Assembly: GCA_017961265.1 (NCBI GenBank)
Contig: JAGCXN010000008.1
Coordinates: 1 to 39,258, forward strand
Length of the DNA stretch: 39,258 nt
Direction of reading: 5' to 3'
From: Bacteroidales bacterium
Lineage (GTDB): Bacteria; Bacteroidota; Bacteroidia; Bacteroidales; WCHB1-69
Shown: in pieces, positions 17,034-24,022 of the stretch
How the letters are laid out: every line of letters begins with the position of its first letter
Position numbering within the stretch: position 1 is the first letter of the stretch
Translations under genes and position numbers: made by a program
Notes under the pieces: generated by a model
Databases searched by the model: none
What the model saw: only the letters and a program-made list of their open reading frames with translations
What the model was told of the DNA's origin: nothing

Positions 17034-17068
17034 TATTACCTTTTACATTTAAACTCTCAACTGAAATG
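17034..17068 (+). repeat. 7-bp array ending on a start codon
   Basis: TATTACC, TTTTACA, TTTAAAC, TCTCAAC, TGAAATG: five 7-bp units, the last of which contains the ATG at 17066. Same placement rule as the arrays before ribF, the GT2 gene and dtd. Confidence 0.75.
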
Positions 17069-17686
17069 AAGTATCCTTTGTTCCGTGAGCGCTTTTTGGA
17101 GGCGGGCTGTGTGAGCACGGCAGAAATTGCTGCTGCGTACGACTGTTTTGACAAAAACAACCTTACCCGTTGGTGTGGTCAGGGATTGCTGGTGCAGTTG
17201 CGCAACGGTTTCTATGCCTTTCCCGACCTTTTGCGAAATGAGGAGTTTGTTTATCATATTGCCAACAGGATGTATGCTCCTTCGTATGTGAGTCTGCATT
17301 CGGCATTAAGTTACCACGGATACGTGCGGGCGTCGGCGGGAATGCCAGTGAGCAGCGTTTCGGGCCGCAAGACGCAGAGCTTCCGCAACGCCTTCGGGAA
17401 GTTCGACTACCAAAAGATGAAGTCGGAACTGCATTTCGGCTTCGGACGGCATACCGTGGATGGATTCTCCTTCGAGATGGCATATCCTGAAAAGGCGCTG
17501 CTGGATTTGCTCTACCTGTATCCTACACTTTATGGCACAGAGCAGGGACTTCGTAATTTCGCCATTGAGGAACAGATGCTTTATGAGAATCTGGACATAG
17601 AAAAGCTCTATGATTACACAGAGCGATTCGGTAGCCATGCCCTGAGCCAGCGCGTCGATCTTTTCGTGCGTGTGTTCGGACTGTAA
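17066..17686 (+). CDS. AbiEi-like antitoxin/transcriptional regulator
   Basis: A 206-aa protein of the type IV toxin-antitoxin AbiEi family (winged-helix N-terminus plus a C-terminal domain). ATG at 17066 is preferred to GTG-type starts upstream because those would translate the repeat arrays. Seen: a helix-turn-helix-like start (STAEIAAAYDCFDKNNLTRW), the wing GLLVQLRNGFYAFPD, then YVSLHSALSYHGY and MAYPEKALLDLLYLYP, all typical of AbiEi proteins. The usual partner, an AbiEii-type nucleotidyltransferase toxin, is not adjacent: the next gene is corA. Whether it has a partner elsewhere or regulates on its own is unknown. Confidence 0.8.
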   Translation: MKYPLFRERFLEAGCVSTAEIAAAYDCFDKNNLTRWCGQGLLVQLRNGFYAFPDLLRNEEFVYHIANRMYAPSYVSLHSALSYHGYVRASAGMPVSSVSGRKTQSFRNAFGKFDYQKMKSELHFGFGRHTVDGFSFEMAYPEKALLDLLYLYPTLYGTEQGLRNFAIEEQMLYENLDIEKLYDYTERFGSHALSQRVDLFVRVFGL

Positions 17687-17726
17687 AAAAATGCCGTAAA
17701 AACAGCATTCTTTTGAAAAAAAATCG

Positions 17727-17734
17727 TACTTTTG
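17727..17734 (+). promoter_or_regulatory. -7 element for corA
   Basis: TACTTTTG followed by CCGCC, an exact TAnnTTTG match, about 70 bp before the corA ATG. A TTTG at 17712-17715 is too close (11 bp) for a standard -33. Confidence 0.65.
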
Positions 17735-17790
17735 CCGCCCTAAAACCAACAGATAACCGGAATGTAGAATTTAGCAGTAATCCATTAAGG

Positions 17791-17800
17791 AAAGGAGGTG
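17791..17800 (+). promoter_or_regulatory. Strong Shine-Dalgarno site of corA
   Basis: AAAGGAGGTG, with AGGAGG ending 6 nt before the ATG at 17805. This is a full match to the 16S rRNA 3' tail, and it fixes the corA start. Such sites are rare in Bacteroidota, and most genes in this window lack one. Confidence 0.85.
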
Positions 17801-17804
17801 AAAA

Positions 17805-18719
17805 ATGGTTGACACCATTAGCTTTGGCGTGCTGAAATGGCATCATATTACGAATCCGACCGTGGAAGACATGGACTTCCTGAAGAACAACTTCCAGTTT
17901 CACCCCTTGGATATAGAAGACTGCTACAGTTTCGTCCAACGTCCGAAAATTGACGAATATGATGACTACTACTTTCTGGTATTGCATTTCCCTCTGTTAG
18001 ATACCCGTTCCAACCTCATCCGTACCGAAGAGACCAAGATCTTCTGGGGGCATGACTTCCTCATCACCGTGGGCAATTCGCACTATGTGGTGCAGGATTT
18101 GTTCAACCTTACCAAGATGAACCCTGAGGAGATGGAAGAGGACGAGCATATCGGCGGCACCAGCGACGGTATCCTTTACCATGTGCTCAACCGAATGTTG
18201 AAGGAGACCTTCCTTTTGGTCGAACGACTCGGTACCCAGCTCGATGCCATCAACCGCGACCTTTTCAGCCGAAAGTCGGAGGCCACCATCGAACATATCT
18301 CCGTTTTCCGCAAAAACATCATCCAGCTCAATACCATGTTCAAGCCGCAAATCAAGCTTTTCAACCAATTTGAAAATGGTGACATCAAGGGCTATGTGGA
18401 AGATATGGAGGACTACTGGGGTAATATCCTCGACTTTTACCAGAAAATGTGGGATATGGTCGATGACTATGGCGAATTGGTGGAGGGCCTTTCCCGTACC
18501 TTCGACTCGTTGCAGGCGAACCGCACCAACGAAATTATGCGCGTGCTCACCATCATTTCCACCATCGTGCTCCCGCTGACTTTCTTCACAGGTCTTTATG
18601 GCATGAATGTGGGTCTTCCCTTTGCCAACCAGTCATGGGCTTTCTGGGGGCTGATTGGGGTATGCGTATTTACGATTGTATTCCTGCTTTTCTTCTTCAA
18701 GAGGAAACGCTGGATGTGA
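17805..18719 (+). CDS. corA: CorA-type magnesium/cobalt channel
   Basis: Inner-membrane homopentameric divalent-cation channel. 304 aa: soluble alpha/beta N-terminus, long stalk helices (about 120-240), then two C-terminal membrane helices. The selectivity motif Gly-Met-Asn is at residues 266-268 (YGMNVGLPF), and a basic KRKRWM tail follows the second helix, as in the family. It has its own promoter and an unusually strong ribosome-binding site. Mg2+ is the likely ion; Co2+ or Ni2+ transport cannot be excluded. Confidence 0.95.
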   Translation: MVDTISFGVLKWHHITNPTVEDMDFLKNNFQFHPLDIEDCYSFVQRPKIDEYDDYYFLVLHFPLLDTRSNLIRTEETKIFWGHDFLITVGNSHYVVQDLFNLTKMNPEEMEEDEHIGGTSDGILYHVLNRMLKETFLLVERLGTQLDAINRDLFSRKSEATIEHISVFRKNIIQLNTMFKPQIKLFNQFENGDIKGYVEDMEDYWGNILDFYQKMWDMVDDYGELVEGLSRTFDSLQANRTNEIMRVLTIISTIVLPLTFFTGLYGMNVGLPFANQSWAFWGLIGVCVFTIVFLLFFFKRKRWM

Positions 18720-18779
18720 TGGGCACCTGAATATCAGGTTCAAAAGTTATCAATCTATTTTTTTTTGTTTTAATACTCA

Positions 18780-19463
18780 ATGAAGCTGACCGAACGAACG
18801 CCGCTGATGGAGCGGCCCTTTCCAGACTATACTCCGACCGAGGAAAAACTGAATTCAGCCAGTCACCTTTTTGGGGCACTGTGCTCTGTGGTGATGATGG
18901 CGCTGGCTGTCAATGCCACTGTCGGGAAACCTTCCGTCTATCTGATCTGTAGTATTGTCTATGTTGCTTCTGTAATGCTGACCATGCTGGTGTCGGGCAT
19001 TTACCATGGACTGCCAAAAGGACGAGCCAAGCAGGTGATGCGTGTGGTGGATCACTGCGATATCTTTGTCACCATTGCAGGTACATATACCCCCATCACG
19101 CTTCTCGGTATCTGTTCCGTAAATCCGGTGATGGGGAAGGTCATTTTTGCTATTGAATGGGGGCTTGCACTGGTTGGTGTTGTTCTCAACGCAATTGACC
19201 TCAAAAGGTATGCCGCATTTTCCATGACTTGCTATCTTGGAATGGGGTGGTGTGTCATCATCGGTATATGGCCTACCATTCAGGCCATGACGCTTAGTGG
19301 CTTTCTCTGGATTATCGGTGGGGGAGTGGCGTTCACCATTGGAGCCGTCCTCTATCTGATTGGGAAAAAGAAGCGGTACCGTCATTTTTTGTTCCATGTT
19401 TTCGTTCTATTAGGCTTGCTTATCCAATTTGTCGGCGTGTATGCCTATCTTCTTCTTGGTTGA
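18780..19463 (+). CDS. TrhA/hemolysin III family (PAQR) membrane protein
   Basis: A 227-aa seven-helix membrane protein of the hemolysin III/PAQR family, linked in other bacteria to membrane fluidity control. Seen: EEKLNSASHLFGAL at the start of helix 1, MLVSGIYHG with the conserved Ser and His, HCDIFVTIAGTYTP, and a final HFLFHVFVLLG with the conserved His pair. These Ser/His/Asp residues form the metal site of the family. The hemolysin name is historical. Start ATG at 18780 follows an AT-rich stretch; no Shine-Dalgarno site is visible. Confidence 0.92.
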   Translation: MKLTERTPLMERPFPDYTPTEEKLNSASHLFGALCSVVMMALAVNATVGKPSVYLICSIVYVASVMLTMLVSGIYHGLPKGRAKQVMRVVDHCDIFVTIAGTYTPITLLGICSVNPVMGKVIFAIEWGLALVGVVLNAIDLKRYAAFSMTCYLGMGWCVIIGIWPTIQAMTLSGFLWIIGGGVAFTIGAVLYLIGKKKRYRHFLFHVFVLLGLLIQFVGVYAYLLLG

Positions 19464-19580
19464 TATCGGGCTGAATTATTTCTCTTTATGTATATCATAT
19501 TGATTTATAATCACATATAACAAATTTTCATCTAATAAAAAATAGTAAAGAAATAATGCTGATATTTCGGAAAAAAGTTG

Positions 19581-19588
19581 TACTTTTG
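19581..19588 (+). promoter_or_regulatory. -7 element for tRNA-Val
   Basis: TACTTTTG followed by CCGCC, ending 11 bp before the first base of the tRNA, so transcription would begin very close to the mature 5' end. Confidence 0.7.
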
Positions 19589-19599
19589 CCGCCGCTTTC

Positions 19600-19674
19600 G
19601 GGTCGTTAGCTCAGTTGGTTCAGAGCGCTGCTTTCACACGGCAGAGGTCACTGGTTCAAATCCAGTACGTCCCA
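19600..19674 (+). tRNA. tRNA-Val (anticodon CAC)
   Basis: Full cloverleaf of 75 nt with no encoded CCA. D stem GCTC/GAGC (19609-19612 and 19623-19626), anticodon stem CTGCT/GGCAG with loop TTCACAC and anticodon CAC at 19635-19637, T stem ACTGG/CCAGT with loop TTCAAAT, discriminator A at 19674. The acceptor stem GGGTCGT/ACGTCCC has one mismatch, T4:T69. Reads GUG valine codons. It has its own promoter and terminator. Confidence 0.93.
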
Positions 19675-19679
19675 CGGAG

Positions 19680-19709
19680 GAGGGTCACCAAGTGGCCCTC
19701 TTTTTTTTT
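19680..19709 (+). terminator. Rho-independent terminator after tRNA-Val
   Basis: Stem GAGGGTCAC / GTGGCCCTC (one G.T pair), loop CAA, followed by nine T residues. Starts 6 bp after the tRNA. Confidence 0.9.
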
Positions 19710-19768
19710 GTATTATTCCAGTGTGCAGATGTTTACGTCTTCCATATTCAATTGAGTGGGGTGCAATG

Positions 19769-19801
19769 AAAAAAGCGACTGCCTTGAGGGTAGCCGCTTT
19801 T
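19769..19801 (-). terminator. Terminator of the rplC-rpsS operon
   Basis: On the - strand AAAAGCGGCT pairs with AGTCGCTTTT (one G.T) around an 11-nt loop and runs into a T tract. It lies about 35 bp beyond the rpsS stop, so the ribosomal transcript ends after S19. The space between it and the tRNA terminator holds nothing else that I can see. Confidence 0.8.
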
Positions 19802-19834
19802 GATATGATTCGGTAGTGTGGAATCGAAGAAAAA

Positions 19835-20113
19835 TTATTTCTTGCCTTTGTCCTTCTGACCTGCGTGTCCGCGGAAGATACGGGTAGGAGCAAATTCGCC
19901 GAGTTTGTGACCGATCATGTTTTCGGTGACATAGACGGGGATGAACTTGTTGCCGTTGTGGACAGCGATGGTGAGACCGACAAAATCGGGAGAGATCATA
20001 GAAGCGCGTGACCATGTCTTAATGGTGCTTTTCTTGCCAGAAGCTTGAGCTTCGAGTACGCGTTTTTCCAGTTTATAATGAATAAACGGTCCTTTTTTTA
20101 ATGAACGACTCAT
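19835..20113 (-). CDS. rpsS: 30S ribosomal protein S19
   Basis: Small-subunit head protein that contacts S13 and the A site. 92 aa. Seen: [37 protein letters not shown], the binding motif [19 protein letters not shown] and a basic C-terminus. Last gene of the five-gene piece; 17 bp after rplB. In most bacteria rplV (L22) and rpsC (S3) follow, but here a terminator does. Confidence 0.98.
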   Translation of the reverse strand: MSRSLKKGPFIHYKLEKRVLEAQASGKKSTIKTWSRASMISPDFVGLTIAVHNGNKFIPVYVTENMIGHKLGEFAPTRIFRGHAGQKDKGKK

Positions 20114-20130
20114 AGTGTTATCTCTTTAAA

Positions 20131-20955
20131 TTATTTTTTTCTTCTTTCAATGATGAACTTGCTTGAATTCTTCTTCGGAGCTCTGGTCTTGTAGCCCTTA
20201 GCCGGGAGACCCTTGCGAGAACGCGGGTGTCCGCCGGAAGCACGACCTTCACCACCGCCCATCGGGTGATCGACCGGGTTCATGACAACGCCACGGACGC
20301 GCGGACGGCGACCGAGCCAGCGGCTTCTACCAGCCTTACCGGAGACTTCGAGGCTGTGGTCGATGTTGGAGACGGTACCGATGGTGGCGCGGCAGGCGCA
20401 GAGAATCATTCTCGTTTCACCGGAAGGCATTCTGATAACAGCATACTTGCCGTCACGGGACATCAGCTGTGCGTAGGCACCGGCGCTGCGGACCATCTTG
20501 GCACCCTGGCCGGGACGGAGCTCGATGTTGTGGATGATGGAGCCGAAGGGGATTTCGCCGAGCGGCAGGCAGTTGCCGAGGTCCGGAGCGACGCCGGAAC
20601 CGGAAACGATGACCTGACCGACCTTCAGTCCGTGAGGAGCCACAATGTAGCGTTTCTCACCGTCAGCATAGAACAGCAAAGCAATACGGGCCGAACGGTT
20701 CGGGTCGTATTCAATGGTGTGCACGGTTGCCGGAATGCCGTCTTTGTCTCTACGGAAGTCAATAATACGATACATCTTCTTATGACCGCCACCGCGGTTA
20801 CGCATCGTCATCTTACCACTATTATTTCTACCACCCGTGCTGGGTCTGGGCATCAATAAACTTCTTTCCGGTTTATCAGTGGTAATGTCATCATAAGCGC
20901 TAATAACTTTAAAGCGCTGCCCAGGAGTTACTGGTTTAAATTTTCTTAATGCCAT
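20131..20955 (-). CDS. rplB: 50S ribosomal protein L2
   Basis: Core large-subunit protein near the peptidyl transferase centre. 274 aa, the normal length. Seen: [13 protein letters not shown] at the N-terminus, [19 protein letters not shown], and the C-terminal [19 protein letters not shown] with the conserved His of the peptidyl transferase region. 6 bp after rplW and 17 bp before rpsS. Confidence 0.98.
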   Translation of the reverse strand: MALRKFKPVTPGQRFKVISAYDDITTDKPERSLLMPRPSTGGRNNSGKMTMRNRGGGHKKMYRIIDFRRDKDGIPATVHTIEYDPNRSARIALLFYADGEKRYIVAPHGLKVGQVIVSGSGVAPDLGNCLPLGEIPFGSIIHNIELRPGQGAKMVRSAGAYAQLMSRDGKYAVIRMPSGETRMILCACRATIGTVSNIDHSLEVSGKAGRSRWLGRRPRVRGVVMNPVDHPMGGGEGRASGGHPRSRKGLPAKGYKTRAPKKNSSKFIIERRKK

Positions 20956-20961
20956 CTCTTA

Positions 20962-21252
20962 CTAAATATTGCTATAAAAATCGATTTTGTCTTCGGGTCT
21001 GACGAACACGGTGGCCTTCTTGATGGTGGGCTTGCTGCCTTCGATCAGGCCGGCCTTGGTATAACGGGTGGTGTCCTTGCCGCGCTGGATGAGGGTGTTC
21101 ACGCGGATAACTTTCACACCGTAGAGTTCCTCGACCTCTTTCTTAATCTGAGGTTTGGTGGCCGTTCTCTCGACCACGAAGCCGTAACGGTTGAACTTCT
21201 CGGCGTCAGCCGTACGCTTCTCACTGATGATAGGTTTTATGATTACGCTCAT
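20962..21252 (-). CDS. rplW: 50S ribosomal protein L23
   Basis: Protein at the ribosome exit tunnel; docking site for trigger factor and SRP. 96 aa. Seen: IIKPIISEKRT at the start, YGFVVERTATKPQIKKEVEE, and VIRVNTLIQRGK. Lies 26 bp after rplD and 6 bp before rplB. Confidence 0.97.
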   Translation of the reverse strand: MSVIIKPIISEKRTADAEKFNRYGFVVERTATKPQIKKEVEELYGVKVIRVNTLIQRGKDTTRYTKAGLIEGSKPTIKKATVFVRPEDKIDFYSNI

Positions 21253-21278
21253 GGTTTCAGTTTTTAAGTGTTTGACAA

Positions 21279-21908
21279 TTATTCGCCGAGCATCTTTTCG
21301 ATGTCCGCAACGCTCTTTTCGCAGATGATGATGTTCTGGGCATTCAGCACGTCATAGGTGTTGATGTCACAAGCTCTCATCACTTTGGAACGCTGAAGGT
21401 TACGGCTGGAAAGGAAGACGTTGGTGTTGCTCTCGTTGACGAGGGTCAGGGTCTTGGCATCCTGGAGGTTGAAGCTCTTGAGGATGTTGACGAAGGCCTT
21501 GGTCTTGGGGGCGTCGAAAGCGAAATCTTCCACAACCGTAATCTTGTTCTCCTTAGCCTTGTAGGTGAGGGCGGAGAAGCGGGCGAGGCGTTTCACCTTC
21601 TTGTTGAGTTTGAAACCGTAGTCTCTCGGATGGGGACCGAAAGCGGTCGCACCGTGACGGATGGTCGGAGACTTGATGCCGCCAGCACGAGCACCGCCGG
21701 TACCTTTCTGTCTCTTCAGCTTACGGGTGCTTCCGGAGACGGTGGCACGGTCGAGAGTGTTATGGGTTCCCTGTCTGCGGTTGGCGAGAATGTTCTTGAC
21801 ATCCAACCAGATTGCGTGATCATTCGGTTCAACATTAAAGATTCTGTCGTCTAATGTGACCGTCTTGGCAGTCTCACTGCCGTCAATTTTATAAACTCTT
21901 AACTCCAT
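21279..21908 (-). CDS. rplD: 50S ribosomal protein L4
   Basis: Lines the exit tunnel; in enterobacteria it also represses its own operon by binding the S10 leader. 209 aa. Seen: [17 protein letters not shown], the tunnel loop [32 protein letters not shown] and a C-terminal [17 protein letters not shown]. Its start overlaps the end of rplC by 10 nt, implying coupled translation. Confidence 0.97.
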   Translation of the reverse strand: MELRVYKIDGSETAKTVTLDDRIFNVEPNDHAIWLDVKNILANRRQGTHNTLDRATVSGSTRKLKRQKGTGGARAGGIKSPTIRHGATAFGPHPRDYGFKLNKKVKRLARFSALTYKAKENKITVVEDFAFDAPKTKAFVNILKSFNLQDAKTLTLVNESNTNVFLSSRNLQRSKVMRACDINTYDVLNAQNIIICEKSVADIEKMLGE

Positions 21909-22528
21909 CTTTCAATAATTAAATATGAACCATTGGGTCCCGGAACAGAACCTTTAACTACGATAATGTTTTTCTCCTGAACGATCTTGAGGATGCGGAG
22001 GTTGTTGATCTTAACCTTGGCGTGACCGGTCTGACCTGCCATACGCATGCCGGGGAGAACTCTTGACGGGTAGGAGGATGCACCCATTGAACCGGGGGCT
22101 CTCAAGCGGTTGTGCTGACCGTGGGTGGCATCGCCGACACCGCGGAAACCATGACGCTTGACAACGCCCTGGAAGCCCTTACCTTTGGAGATACCGCTCA
22201 CATCGACGAATTCGCCTTCTTCGAAAACGGTGACATCCAGCACCTCACCAAAGCTCTTCTTGTGACCTTCCTCAAAACGGGTGAACTCACGGAGAATCAT
22301 CTTCGGAGTGGTGCCCGCCTTGTCGAAGTGGCCCTTGAGGGGCTTCGGGGTGTTCTTTTCTTTTCTCTCGCCATACCCTAATTGGATAGCACTGTAACCG
22401 TCCTTTTCAACGGTCTTGACTTGCGTTACGACGCAAGGACCAGCCTCTATCACTGTGCACGGAACGCATTTTCCGGAGGCATCGTAGATGCTAGTCATTC
22501 CAATTTTTTTTCCTATTAATCCTGACAT
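21899..22528 (-). CDS. rplC: 50S ribosomal protein L3
   Basis: Early-assembly large-subunit protein. 209 aa. Seen: [56 protein letters not shown] with the conserved Gln methylated in some bacteria (in HGQHN), and [13 protein letters not shown]. It is the first gene of this unit, preceded by its own promoter. The gene that almost always stands before it, rpsJ (S10), is missing here. Confidence 0.98.
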   Translation of the reverse strand: MSGLIGKKIGMTSIYDASGKCVPCTVIEAGPCVVTQVKTVEKDGYSAIQLGYGERKEKNTPKPLKGHFDKAGTTPKMILREFTRFEEGHKKSFGEVLDVTVFEEGEFVDVSGISKGKGFQGVVKRHGFRGVGDATHGQHNRLRAPGSMGASSYPSRVLPGMRMAGQTGHAKVKINNLRILKIVQEKNIIVVKGSVPGPNGSYLIIERWS

Positions 22529-22660
22529 TTTTAAATGGTTTTGGTAATAAATCTCTTACTTTTCACGCAAGTAGAGTATCCTCCTCTGATTCCTATAATC
22601 TTGACACAGAAAAGGTTATAGAAATTTTTAAAGCATACTTTCCCCACTTGAAAAAGCCCG

Positions 22661-22690
22661 CAAATATACAAAAATCTATTTATGACACAA
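22661..22690 (-). promoter_or_regulatory. Promoter of the rplC-rpsS operon
   Basis: On the - strand TATATTTG (22668-22661) matches TAnnTTTG, and TTG (22690-22688) stands 19 bp upstream, the expected -33/-7 spacing for Bacteroidota sigma-ABfr promoters. It leaves a leader of about 125 nt before rplC, long enough to hold a regulatory structure, though I identified none. Confidence 0.8.
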
Positions 22691-22691
22691 C

Positions 22692-22716
22692 ATCTTGCGA
22701 TTTTTTTTTGCAAGAT
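22692..22716. repeat. Inverted repeat abutting the rplC promoter
   Basis: ATCTTGC and GCAAGAT around an 11-nt T-rich loop, directly upstream of the -33 element of the ribosomal promoter. T8 follows on the + strand, but no + gene would use it as a terminator. May be an operator or a terminator remnant. Confidence 0.55.
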
Positions 22717-22741
22717 TTTTTTTCAACAACAGAAAAGAATC

Positions 22742-23479
22742 CTACCGGCACGCCTCGTACAGCACGATGGCCGCGGCGATGGAGGCATTGAGCGACTCCG
22801 CCCGTTCGCCACTGTGCACACCCGCCGGGATGGAGACCTTGCGCGTCACCCGCGCCGCCACCTCTGGCGAGATCCCTTTCCCTTCACTCCCGATGACCAG
22901 CACGTCGCCCGCACGGAAAGCGGCCTCCTTCAACGGCTCACCCTCCATAAAGGTGCCGTAAACCTCCCCCGTCACCCGCCCCGAGGCGAGCAGTTCGGGC
23001 AGGTCCGTATAGACCACCTTCACCCGTGCGAACGACCCCATCGTGGCCTGCACCACCTTCGGGTTGGTCAGCTCCACGCAGTCGGGCGAGCAGACCACCT
23101 GCCGGATGCCGAACCAGTCGGCGGTGCGCACCATCGTGCCGAGGTTGCCGGGGTCGCGGATGCCGTCGAGCATCAGGAGGGTGCGGCCGAAGTCGAGGTC
23201 GTGGAGAGAAGGTTCGGGGCGGGCCGCCACTGCCAGCACCTGCTGCGGGGTGGTGAGGCAGCTGATCCGCGCCAGTTCGCTTTCAGAGACGCTTTCGCTA
23301 GCCACACCGCGCAGCTCGTCCGCGTGCGTCTCCAACCACTGGGGCATCGCGAACACCGCGGTCACTTTCAGTTCCGAATGGAGCAGGTCGAGCACCGACT
23401 TGGTGCCCTCCACAATGAAAAGCCCCGTCTCTTCACGGAACTTCTTCTGGGATAGCGAACGGACTTGTTTGAGGTTCAT
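22742..23479 (-). CDS. TrmH/SpoU-family rRNA 2'-O-methyltransferase
   Basis: SAM-dependent methyltransferase of the trefoil-knot SPOUT class. 245 aa. Seen: an N-terminal substrate-binding domain (KFREETGLFIVEGTKSV), motif 1 DGIRDPGNLGTMVRTADWFG with the conserved Asn and Arg, motif 2 VIGSEGKGISPEV, and motif 3 ESLNASIAAAIVLYE. The overall form is that of TrmH-family 23S rRNA methyltransferases; the exact target base cannot be assigned. Its start codon is the edge of an AACTT array. Codon use is very GC-rich compared with the four-helix gene next to it. Confidence 0.93.
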   Translation of the reverse strand: MNLKQVRSLSQKKFREETGLFIVEGTKSVLDLLHSELKVTAVFAMPQWLETHADELRGVASESVSESELARISCLTTPQQVLAVAARPEPSLHDLDFGRTLLMLDGIRDPGNLGTMVRTADWFGIRQVVCSPDCVELTNPKVVQATMGSFARVKVVYTDLPELLASGRVTGEVYGTFMEGEPLKEAAFRAGDVLVIGSEGKGISPEVAARVTRKVSIPAGVHSGERAESLNASIAAAIVLYEACR

Positions 23480-23517
23480 AAAGTTACAGGTTTATCAAGT
23501 TACAAGTTTATCAGGTT
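23474..23517. repeat. AACTT array (reverse), strict 9/7/9/7/9 spacing
   Basis: GTT cores at 23474, 23483, 23490, 23499, 23506 and 23515 on the + strand. It overlaps the first codons of the methyltransferase gene and lies between two divergent genes. Confidence 0.85.
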
Positions 23518-23592
23518 GGATTTTTTTTTTAATTGGTTTGAACAATTATAAAGAAATTTTGTTACATTAAAAATAACATAAAAAATAAAATT

Positions 23593-23937
23593 GTGACATT
23601 TAAGAAATTTGAAGATATACTGGCATGGCAAAAAGCAAAGTCGTTAGTAGTAACTGTTTACAGACTATTTCACACTAATAAGGATTTTGGATTTAAAGAT
23701 CAGATACAAAGGGCATCGGTTTCTATTATGAACAACATTGCAGAGGGTTATGAGCGGAGAAGTAATAATGAATTTAAACAGTTCTTATTTATTGCAAAAG
23801 GTTCTTGTGGTGAGGTTCGATCCATGCTGCATCTTGCCGAAGAATTGGAATATATCACTCTTGAACAAAAACAACTTCTTGTCAATGAATCTGAAGTCAT
23901 CTCCAAAATGTTATCCAACTTAATAAAAACATTATAA
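23593..23937 (+). CDS. Four-helix bundle protein (23S rRNA IVS type)
   Basis: A 114-aa protein of the four-helix bundle family first found inside 23S rRNA intervening sequences and often scattered singly in Bacteroidota chromosomes. Seen: FKKFEDILAWQKAKSLVVTVY, DFGFKDQIQRASVSIMNNIAEG, and a run of amphipathic helices ending in ISKMLSNLIKTL. GTG at 23593 is the start. Composition is much more AT-rich than both neighbours, and the gene is bracketed by two AACTT arrays, suggesting insertion between the methyltransferase gene and nadB. Function is unknown; oligomeric nucleic-acid binding has been proposed for the family. Confidence 0.9.
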   Translation: MTFKKFEDILAWQKAKSLVVTVYRLFHTNKDFGFKDQIQRASVSIMNNIAEGYERRSNNEFKQFLFIAKGSCGEVRSMLHLAEELEYITLEQKQLLVNESEVISKMLSNLIKTL

Positions 23938-23955
23938 CTCACTCCCTCTATCCAA

Positions 23956-24022
23956 TACTTGACAAACTTTACGAACCTGATGAACTTTATGAACCTTATA
24001 AACTTGATGAACTTTATAAACT
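23956..24022. repeat. AACTT array, perfect 9-bp spacing
   Basis: AAC cores at 23965, 23974, 23983, 23992, 24001, 24010 and 24019, seven units with no slip. It fills the gap between the convergent four-helix gene and nadB and runs into the nadB stop codon. Confidence 0.9.

Noticed and set aside
18725-18739. Terminator after corA
   Set aside because: ACCTGA/TCAGGT with a 3-nt loop is short and is not followed by a T tract at the right distance.
19578-19769. A 63-codon frame covering the tRNA
   Set aside because: It is the tRNA and its terminator read as protein.
22692-22716. Terminator for a + strand transcript
   Set aside because: Hairpin plus T run looks right, but no + gene lies to the left, and on the - strand no T tract follows the hairpin.
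23956-24022. Bidirectional terminator between convergent genes
   Set aside because: The array has no inverted repeat able to form a GC-rich hairpin, and related arrays occur at divergent and codirectional junctions.
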